Below, one piece after another: positions 55,904 to 64,000 of a DNA stretch of 64,000 bases. Origin of the DNA: JBDSLU01 sp963844435 (GTDB lineage Bacteria; Acidobacteriota; Vicinamibacteria; Vicinamibacterales; Vicinamibacteraceae); the NCBI GenBank assembly GCA_963844435.1, contig CAWJOG010000003.1, forward strand, positions 248,001 to 312,000, written 5' to 3'. The position numbers and the translations under genes are program-made. A model generated the notes under the pieces. The model saw only the letters and a program-made list of their open reading frames with translations, had not been told where the DNA came from and searched no databases. Each line of letters begins with the position of its first letter. The stretch's first letter is position 1.

Positions 55904-57217
55904 CAGCCGACTCCCATACCGCCATCGAGGCGGTGTGGCGCCTCGAGTCGCCGAAGCTGATTGCCGGGCTGATGCGCCTGGTGCGCGATGTCGGCGCGGC
56001 CGAGGACCTGGCGCACGACGCGCTGGTCGCGGCCCTCGAGCAGTGGCCGGCGATCGGGCGTGCCGCGCAACCCGGGCGCCTGGCTGATGCAGGCGGCCAA
56101 GCACCGGGCCATCGATCTGCTGCGCCGCCGCACCCGGCTCGATCGCAAGCACGACGAGCTGGCGCGCGAGCTCGACGAGGGGGCGCGGCTGGCCAACCGC
56201 GCCCCCGAGGACGCGCTCGACGACGACATCGGCGACGACCTGCTGCGCCTGATGTTCATCGCCTGCCATCCGGTGCTTTCCGGGGAGGCGCGCGTGGCGC
56301 TCACGCTGCGCCTCCTCGGCGGCCTCACCACCGACGAGATCGCCCGCGCCTATCTCGTCCCCGAGCCGACGATCGCGCAGCGCATCGTCCGCGCCAAGAA
56401 GACGCTGGCGAAGAACCGCGTGCCGTTCGAGGTGCCGGCTCCGGCCGAGCGGATGGTGCGGCTGGCCTCGCTGCTCGAGGTGATCTACCTGGTGTTCAAC
56501 GAGGGCTACGCGGCAACCGCCGGCGAGGACTGGATCCGCCCGTCGCTGTGCGAGGAGGCCCTGCGCCTCGGCCGCGTGCTGGCGACGCTCGTGCCCGCCG
56601 AGGCCGAGGCACACGGGCTGGTCGCGCTGATGGAGCTGCACGCGTCGCGCTTCCGCGCCCGCCTCGGCCCGCGCGGCGAGGCGATCCTGCTGCTCGATCA
56701 GGATCGCGGCCGCTGGGATCGGCTGCTGATCGGACGCGGCCTGGCGGCGCTGGATCGCGCCATCGCGCTCGACGGGGGCGGCGGCTTCTACGCGCTGCAG
56801 GCCGGCATCGCCGCCTGTCACGCGCGGGCGGCGACGCCGGAGGCGACCGACTGGGCGCGCATCGCCGCGCTCTACGCCCGGCTCGCCGACGTCACGCGAT
56901 CGCCGATCGTGCGCCTCAACCACGCCGTCGCGGTCGGCCGGGCCGACGGTCCGGCGGCCGGGCTGGCGCTCGTCGACGCGCTGGCCGCGGATCCCTCGCT
57001 GGCGGCGTATCCCTACCTGCCGAGCGCGCGCGGCGATCTGCTCGAACGCCTGGGCCGGGTGGAGGAGGCGCGCGCCGAATTCGTTCGTGCCGCCACCATG
57101 ACGCGCAACGCCCGCGACCGCGATGTCCTGCTCGCCCGGGCACGGATGCCGCGTTCGCGGGAACCAGGGGACTGGGTAGAATGCCGCCCATGTCCCCAAC
57201 TCGACGCGACTTCCTGA
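55900..57217 (+). CDS. ECF42-type RNA polymerase sigma factor, second copy (one frameshift)
   Basis: About 438 residues. Region 2 is AVWRLESPKLIAGLMRLVRD, AEDLAHDALVAALEQWP and PGAWLMQAAKHRAIDLLRRR. Region 4 is RVALTLRLLGGLTTDEIARA, then YLVPEPTIAQRIVRAKKTLA. The C-terminal extension has YLVFNEGYAATAGEDWIRPS and YARLADVTRSPIVRLNHAVA. It starts with GTG overlapping the DGPF stop. One extra base near 56065 (ATCGGGCGTGCC) breaks the frame; removing it gives VPRNPGAWLM. The end overlaps the start of the next gene by 28 bases. Confidence 0.92.
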
Positions 57218-58512
57218 AGACCACTGGCACGGCCGCCGCCGCGGCCGGCCTCGGCGTGACGCCTGCTTCGCGCAGGGGCCGAGCCAGGCCGCGGGCGAAG
57301 CGGCGCTACGCCATCATCGGCACCGGGGTGCGCGCCATCGGCATGTGGGGCCGCCCGCTGCTGCAGCGCTACGCCGAGCACGTCGAGTTCGTCGGGTTGT
57401 GCGACATCAACCCGAAGCGCGCCGAGCTGGCCAAGGCCGCGCTCGGCGTGTCGTGCCCGACCTTCGACGACTTCGACAAGATGTGCGACGCGGTGAAGCC
57501 GGAGCTGCTGACGGTGACGACCGTCGACCGCTTCCACGCCGACTACATCGTCAGGGCCCTCGATCGCGGCATCGACGTGATCACCGAGAAGCCGATGGTC
57601 ACCGACGAGGCGCAGGTCCGGCAGGTGCTCGAGGCCGAGGCCCGCAACAAGCGCAAGATCGTGGTCGGCTTCAACTACCGCTTCGCGCCGAAGCACGTGA
57701 AGATCAAGGAGATCATCCAGAGCGGCGAGATCGGCACCGTCACCGGCGTCGACTTCCACTGGTATCTCGACACCTCGCACGGCGCCGACTACTTCCGGCG
57801 CTGGCACCGCCTGCGCCAGAACGGCTCGTTGTGGGTGCACAAGGCGACCCACCACTTCGACCTGATCAACTGGTGGCTGGACGCCGACCCGGTCGAGGTG
57901 CAGGCCTACGGCGAGCTGAGTCACTACGGCGCGAAGGGCCCGTTCCACAACACCAACTGCCGGCCGTGCCCGAACAAGGGCGAGTGCAAGTTCTACTGGG
58001 ACATCACCAAGGCGCGGGGCATGCAGCTCTACACCCAGGCCGAATCGGTCGACGGCTACCTGCGCGACGGCTGCGTGTTCAAGAACGACATCGACATCTG
58101 GGACACGATGTCGGCGTCGATCCGGTACTCGAACAACGTGCTGATGTCGTACTCGCTGAACACCTTCATGCCGATCGAGGGCTACCACCTCGCCTTCAAC
58201 GGCACCAAGGGCCGGCTCGAGGTGCGCGACTACGAGCGCCAGCCGTGGGAGGTCGCCGAGGACAGCGATATCGCGCTGATCCGGAACTTCGGGAAGCGCG
58301 AGATGGTCGCCGTGCCGAAGGCCGACAGCGGCCACGGCGGCGGCGATTCCCGCCTCCAGGATCTGATCTTCAAGAAGGTCGAGGCGCCGGCCTATCTGCA
58401 GCTGCCGGATTCGCGCGCCGGCGCGATGTCGTGCCTGACCGGGATCGCAGCGCGGAAGAGCGTGATCGACAAGCGCCCGGTGAAGATCGCCGACCTCGTG
58501 AAGATCAGCTGA
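57190..58512 (+). CDS. Gfo/Idh/MocA oxidoreductase with twin-arginine signal
   Basis: This 440-residue protein has a Tat signal (TRRDFLKTTGTAAAAAGLGV), then the Rossmann region RYAIIGTGVRAIGMWGRPLL, the motif IDVITEKPMVTDEAQVRQVL, and a catalytic-domain segment VHKATHHFDLINWWLDADPV. A Cys cluster NCRPCPNKGECKFYW is unusual and may bind a metal. Two opposite one-base errors appear between 57265 and 57295: read in the other frame this stretch is AFAQGPSQAAGE, a normal cleavage site, instead of an Arg-rich run. It is probably exported folded with its cofactor. It ends overlapping the convergent sugE gene. Confidence 0.9.
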   Translation: MSPTRRDFLKTTGTAAAAAGLGVTPASRRGRARPRAKRRYAIIGTGVRAIGMWGRPLLQRYAEHVEFVGLCDINPKRAELAKAALGVSCPTFDDFDKMCDAVKPELLTVTTVDRFHADYIVRALDRGIDVITEKPMVTDEAQVRQVLEAEARNKRKIVVGFNYRFAPKHVKIKEIIQSGEIGTVTGVDFHWYLDTSHGADYFRRWHRLRQNGSLWVHKATHHFDLINWWLDADPVEVQAYGELSHYGAKGPFHNTNCRPCPNKGECKFYWDITKARGMQLYTQAESVDGYLRDGCVFKNDIDIWDTMSASIRYSNNVLMSYSLNTFMPIEGYHLAFNGTKGRLEVRDYERQPWEVAEDSDIALIRNFGKREMVAVPKADSGHGGGDSRLQDLIFKKVEAPAYLQLPDSRAGAMSCLTGIAARKSVIDKRPVKIADLVKIS

Positions 58513-58819
58513 CCATCTTCAAGCCGGCGATGCCGGCGACGATCAGCCCGATGCAGGCGAGCCGGACCAGCGTGGCCGGCTCGCCCAGCACCAGGATGCC
58601 CACCACGACCGTGCCGACCGTCCCGATTCCCGTCCACACGGCGTAGGCGGTGCCGACCGGCAGGCTGCGCACGGCGACTGCCAGCAGCCACATGCTCGCC
58701 ACCATCGCGGCGATCGTCGCGACGGACGACCACGGCCGGGTCAGCCCCTCGGAATACTTGAGCCCGATCGCCCAGCCGATCTCCAGCACTCCCGCGATCA
58801 CGAGAATCACCCAGGCCAT
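58505..58819 (-). CDS. sugE: SMR family exporter SugE/Gdx (guanidinium exporter type)
   Basis: This 104-residue protein has four membrane segments and the SugE/Gdx pattern WVILVIAGVLEIGWAIGLKY with the essential Glu in TM1, then SEGLTRPWSSV, VRSLPVGTAYAVWTGIGTVG and ILVLGEPATLVRLACIGLIV. Proteins of this subtype export guanidinium in exchange for protons. AAAGGAG precedes the ATG. The 65-base divergent gap upstream is too short for a guanidine-I riboswitch and shows none. Confidence 0.95.
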   Translation of the reverse strand: MAWVILVIAGVLEIGWAIGLKYSEGLTRPWSSVATIAAMVASMWLLAVAVRSLPVGTAYAVWTGIGTVGTVVVGILVLGEPATLVRLACIGLIVAGIAGLKMVS

Positions 58820-58884
58820 CCGGTCAGACTCCTTTGCTGCGCGCGACTTGAGGATACGATGGGCGACATGAGGAGAATGGTCCC

Positions 58885-59436
58885 ATGAGTTACCGTATCG
58901 CCGTCGTCATCGGCAGCCTGCGCAAGGAGTCCCACAACAAGGCGCTCGCGGCCGCGCTCGCGAAGCTCGGGCCGTCCGACTTCACCTTCGACACCGTGCG
59001 CATCGACGACCTGCCACTGTACAACCAGGACGACGACGGCTCGCCGTCGGCGCAGGTGACGCGCCTCAAGGGGGCCATCAACGCCGCCGCCGGCGTGATC
59101 TTCGTCACGCCGGAGTACAACCGCTCGATCCCCGGCGTGCTGAAGAACGCCATCGACCACGCGTCGCGCCCGTACGGACAGAGCGCGTGGACGGGCAAGC
59201 CGGCCGGCGTCGTCGGCATCTCCATCGGCCAGATCGGCACCGCATGCGCGCAGCAGCACCTGCGCACCATGCTCGCGTATCTCGACATGCCGACGCTCGG
59301 GCAGCCGGAGGTGTTCCTCACCGCCAAGGAGGGGTTCTTCGACGCGTCCGGGGCCATCGCCAACGAGGGCACGCGGAAGTTCCTCCAGGGCTGGATGGAC
59401 ACCTACGTCGCATTCGTGAAGGCGCACGCGAAGTAG
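58885..59436 (+). CDS. NADPH-dependent FMN reductase (flavodoxin fold)
   Basis: This 183-residue protein has the FMN-binding start YRIAVVIGSLRKESHNKALA, then IDDLPLYNQDDDGSPSAQVT, VIFVTPEYNRSIPGVLKNAI and GQSAWTGKPAGVVGISIGQI, typical of the ChrR/azoreductase-like group that reduces quinones, chromate or azo compounds with NAD(P)H. GAGGAG lies before the ATG. It is divergent from sugE and 18 bases upstream of the ligase gene. Confidence 0.94.
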   Translation: MSYRIAVVIGSLRKESHNKALAAALAKLGPSDFTFDTVRIDDLPLYNQDDDGSPSAQVTRLKGAINAAAGVIFVTPEYNRSIPGVLKNAIDHASRPYGQSAWTGKPAGVVGISIGQIGTACAQQHLRTMLAYLDMPTLGQPEVFLTAKEGFFDASGAIANEGTRKFLQGWMDTYVAFVKAHAK

Positions 59437-59454
59437 CCGTCCCCGCGCACGTCG

Positions 59455-60331
59455 ATGGCGTTCCCCGACTGGATCGAGCCGATGGCGGCGACGCTCACCG
59501 CCGACCGGTTCACCGATCCGGCGTGGACCTTCGAGCGCAAGCTCGATGGCATCCGCGTGCTCGCCTTCAAGCGCGGCGCCCGGGTGGAGCTGTGGTCGCG
59601 GAACCGCCTGTCGCTGACCGCCGCGTATCCGGCGGTGGCGCAGGCGCTGGCGGTGCTGCCGCACGACTCGCTGATCCTCGACGGCGAGGCGACCGGCGGC
59701 TGGGGCCGGCAGGGGAAGGCCGACTACAACGTTTTCGACGTCCTGTGGATCGACGGACGCGACGTGCGTCCGCTGCCGCTCGACGAGCGGCGGGCGATCC
59801 TGAAGACGCTGCCGCTGGAACTGCCGGTTGCGCGGGTGACGCCGGTGACCGGCGACGCGCCGTGGGAGCGCGCCTGTCGCGAGGGCTGGGAAGGCGTCAT
59901 CGCCAAGCGCCGCGACTCGGCCTACGAGGGCAAGCGCTCGAAGGCCTGGCTGAAGATGAAGTGCGAGGCCTCGCAGGAGCTGGTCGTGGGCGGCTTCACT
60001 GATCCGCAGCGCAGCCGCGTCGGCCTCGGCGCCCTGCTCGTCGGCTACTTCGACGGCGACGACTTCGTCTTCGCCGGCAAGATCGGCACCGGCTTCGACA
60101 ACGCGCTGCTGCGCGACCTGCGCGGCGCGCCTCGACGCGCTCGAGCGGAAGACCACGCCGTTCACGCGCGCGACGGGGCTGCCGAAGCTGCGCGTCCACT
60201 GGGTGACGCCGGAGATCGTCGTCCAGGCGGCGTTCACGGAGTGGACGGGCGGCGGCAAGCTGCGGCATCCACGGCTGCTCGGGGTCCGGATCGACAAGGC
60301 CGCGCGCGAGGTGGTGCGCGAGCGGCCATGA
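59455..60331 (+). CDS. ATP-dependent DNA ligase, LigD-type ligase domain as a separate gene (one frameshift)
   Basis: About 291 residues. The adenylation Lys is in motif I TFERKLDGIRVLAF. Other motifs are LILDGEATGG, YNVFDVLWIDG, GWEGVIAKRRDSAYEGKRSK and AWLKMKCEASQELVVGGFT, followed by an OB-fold domain (VHWVTPEIVVQAAFTEWTGG; LRHPRLLGVRIDKAARE). One extra base near 60125 (GCGCGCCTCGAC region) breaks the frame between the domains. It is the ligase unit of bacterial non-homologous end joining. The stop overlaps the next ATG (ATGA). Confidence 0.92.
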
Positions 60332-61194
60332 CCGCGCGCGCCGCGGCGGCGGTCACGATCACCCATCCCGAAAAGGTGCTGTTCCCGGACGACGGCATCA
60401 CCAAGGCGGAGATCGCCGCCTACTACGCCGCCGTCGCCGCGGTGATGCTGCCGCACATCCGCCGCCGGCCGGTGACGATGGAGCGCTTTCCGTCCGGCAT
60501 CGGCACCAAGGGCTTCCTCCAGAAGAACGTCATCAAGGGCTTCCCCGAGTGGCTGGAGCGCGCCGAGCTGCCGAAGAAGGACGGCACCGTGCACTATCCG
60601 CTGGCCAACGACGCGAAGTCGCTCCAGTGGATGGCCAACCAGAACACGGTCACGCTGCACGTGTGGACGTCGCGGATGCCGGACGTGCAGCAACCCGACA
60701 TCTGCGTGTTCGATCTCGATCCGGCGCAGGACGATCCCGAGCCGCTGCGGACCGCGGCGCTCGGGCTCCGCGACCTGCTCGAGGCGCGCGGGCTGCCGAC
60801 CGCGGTGAAGACGTCCGGCTCGAAGGGCTTCCACGTCGTGGTGCCGCTGAAGCGCACCGCGTTCCGGGCGGTCGGCCGCTTCGCCGCTGACATCGCCGCC
60901 GAGCTGATCGCGCGGCAGCCCGATCTCGTGACGCTGGAGTTCAGCAAGGCGGATCGCGGCGGCCGCATCTTCGTCGACATCGGCCGCAACCGGCCCGGCG
61001 CGACGGTGGCCGCGGCCTACACGGTGCGGGCGCGGCCGGGGGCGCCGGTGTCCGCGCCGTGCACGTGGGAGGAAATCGAGCGCCGCACCGTGGGCCCGCG
61101 CACGTTCACCCTGCGGACGATGGCGAAGCGGCTCGACGCGGTCGGCGACCTGTGGAAGGACCTGGCCCGCCGCGGCGTGACGCTGCCTGGGTAG
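60328..61194 (+). CDS. LigD-type primase-polymerase as a separate gene
   Basis: This 288-residue AEP-type polymerase has VTITHPEKVLFPDDGITKAE, RRRPVTMERFPSGIGTKGFL, the catalytic acidic pair in DICVFDLDPAQDDPEPLRTA, and VKTSGSKGFHVVVPLKRTAF, FIDIGRNRPG-type final motif IFVDIGRNRPGATVAAAYTV. It fills gaps and adds nucleotides during end joining. It is coupled to the ligase gene. Neither Ku nor the phosphoesterase domain is in the window. Confidence 0.94.
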   Translation: MTARAAAAVTITHPEKVLFPDDGITKAEIAAYYAAVAAVMLPHIRRRPVTMERFPSGIGTKGFLQKNVIKGFPEWLERAELPKKDGTVHYPLANDAKSLQWMANQNTVTLHVWTSRMPDVQQPDICVFDLDPAQDDPEPLRTAALGLRDLLEARGLPTAVKTSGSKGFHVVVPLKRTAFRAVGRFAADIAAELIARQPDLVTLEFSKADRGGRIFVDIGRNRPGATVAAAYTVRARPGAPVSAPCTWEEIERRTVGPRTFTLRTMAKRLDAVGDLWKDLARRGVTLPG

Positions 61195-61215
61195 CCTGCC
61201 GCGCGCGCCGGGCGG

Positions 61216-62872
<1,657 letters not shown>

Positions 62873-62883
<11 letters not shown>

Positions 62884-64000
62884 TCATCAGGCCCCGATCC
62901 GTGCCTACGTAGCGGGGGACGCCGGTGAGCACCCCGTGGAACTCGCTCAGCGCTTCGCCGATGTGGACGCGCTTCGGTCCCAGCTTCAGCTCGCGGATCG
63001 TCGCCTCGTGGACGTGCGTCCGCATCTTCACCACCGAAATCGCCCGGCGGACGCGGCCCTGCGCCTCGAAGAAGCGCAGCATCATCACCGTATCCGCCAG
63101 ATAGCTGACGTCGAGCGGCGTGCTCATCATCGTGCCGACGATGCCGTGCTGCGCCAGGACCAGGATCGTCGCGACACCGCGCTCGTTCAGGAAGGACAGC
63201 AGCTCGTGCATCCGCGCCAGCGGCGCGTCGCTCTGCGGGATGGCGTGCAGGTAGCCGTTGATGCTGTCGATGAGGACCATGCGGGCGCCGAACTCGTCGA
63301 CGTCGCGCCGCACCCGGTGGCTGAACTCGCCGGGCGAGAGCTGGCCGGGCTCGATCTGCGAGGCCTTGATCCGCCCGCGGCCGATCTGCCTCGAGAGCCG
63401 CATGCCCAGCGCATCGCAGCGGTGCAGGTAGGTGCGCATGCGCTCGTCGAACAGGTAGATCGAGGCGGGCTCGCGGGCGTGGGCGATGTACTGCGTCGCG
63501 AGCGTCGACTTGCCCGAGCCCGACGGGCCGATGAACAGCGTCGTCGTGCCCCAGGCGAGACCGCCGCCGAGCAGCCGGTCCATCTCGGCGATCCCGCTCT
63601 CCACCGGCTCCGGCGACACGTCGCTCTGCCCGGGCGGCTCGATCTGCGGGAAGACCGCGATGCCGCCGCGGTTGATGGTGAAGTCGTGGAAGCCCTCGGT
63701 GGCCGCGACGCCGCGGAACTTGACGACGCGCAGCCGCCGGCGCGCCCGCCCGTACTCGAACGGCAGCTGTTCCAGCAGCAGGACGCCGTGGCAGAGGCTC
63801 TGCAGCTGCGAGTCCTCGCCGCCCGCCTGATCGTCCAGCAGCAGGACCGTCGTGTCCATGCCGGCGAAGTAGGTTTTGAGGGCGAGGATCTGGCGGCGGA
63901 ACCGCAGCGGATCGCGCGCCAGGAGCTTCAGCTCGCTGAGCGAGTCGAGGACGATGCGGGCGGGCCGCAGACGATCGACGACCGCCAGCAGGGCTCGAAC
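62873..64000 (-). CDS. kaiC: KaiC-like ATPase, 5' end beyond window
   Basis: The frame is open from the right edge to 62873, giving about 375 residues: the end of a CI RecA-like domain (RPARIVLDSLSELKLLARDP; TYFAGMDTTVLLLDDQAGGE) and a full CII domain (GIAEMDRLLGGGLAWGTTTL; FIGPSGSGKSTLATQYIAHA; RMVLIDSINGYLHAIPQSDA; VSYLADTVMMLRFFEAQGRV; ISVVKMRTHVHEATIRELKL). No KaiA or KaiB is seen. Non-cyanobacterial KaiC proteins next to hybrid kinases probably act as ATP-driven signalling switches. It overlaps the kinase gene by 11 bases. Confidence 0.95.

Noticed and set aside
58820..58884. Guanidine riboswitch before sugE
   Set aside because: The gap is 65 bases and shows neither the guanidine-I core nor the paired ACGR-loop hairpins of guanidine-II.

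Overview
The window is about 70% G+C with strong G/C at third codon positions. It carries a MacB/FtsX-type permease of the ADOP kind, a stressosome operon, stand-alone KaiC, ECF42-DGPF cassettes and at least nine sensor kinases. This mix points to a soil-type Acidobacteriota, probably near the Vicinamibacteria (inference from gene content; no rRNA is present). I saw no tRNA, rRNA, insertion sequence, phage gene or CRISPR array.

Layout. 1-2.9 kb (minus): a primary-type sigma-70 factor cut by the left edge, two small coupled genes and a bacterial eRF1-like protein. 3-8.1 kb (plus): a hybrid kinase and an ADOP permease. 8.1-20.8 kb (minus): an XRE-cupin/GNAT pair and an ArsR/SRPBCC pair, both with palindromic operators; a methyltransferase; an RNB nuclease; a Gfo/Idh/MocA oxidoreductase; TrmO; then a stressosome operon (RsbR, RsbS, RsbT, SpoIIE-type phosphatase, kinase, hybrid kinase); then a Tat-lipoprotein intradiol dioxygenase. 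20.9-28.6 kb: an OmpR-type regulator tail-to-tail with a membrane kinase, a large KatE catalase, a DUF892 stress protein and a hybrid kinase. 28.6-35 kb: an ECF42-DGPF pair, an oxidoreductase, a PNPOx-like protein, a hydrolase, galactokinase and UdgX. 35.1-40.7 kb: a signalling island with a NarL regulator, an NtrC-type regulator, two kinases and a degenerate receiver. 40.7-49.1 kb: a dehydrogenase, a poly-acidic protein, CheB, a CheB/CheR/PAS fusion, a kinase and aspartase. 49.2-54.5 kb: two related FAD oxidoreductases (one with a Rieske domain) flanking a polymerase-less PolX/PHP protein and a 22-bp palindrome array, then two small membrane proteins. 54.5-61.2 kb: a hydrolase with a DGPF remnant, a second DGPF-ECF42 pair, a Tat oxidoreductase, SugE, an FMN reductase, and a LigD-type ligase and polymerase as separate genes. 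61.2-64 kb (minus): a hybrid kinase coupled to KaiC, which runs off the right edge.

The common theme is stress sensing and repair: stressosome, catalase, DUF892, PNPOx-like protein, UdgX, LigD-type end joining, ECF factors and many soluble kinases.

Many reading frames are broken by single-base insertions or deletions, mostly at short G/C runs and densest at 14-25 kb and 43-46 kb. The reconstructed proteins are full length across the breaks, so I treat them as consensus sequence errors rather than decay. Where a gene is reported across such breaks, the entry says so.
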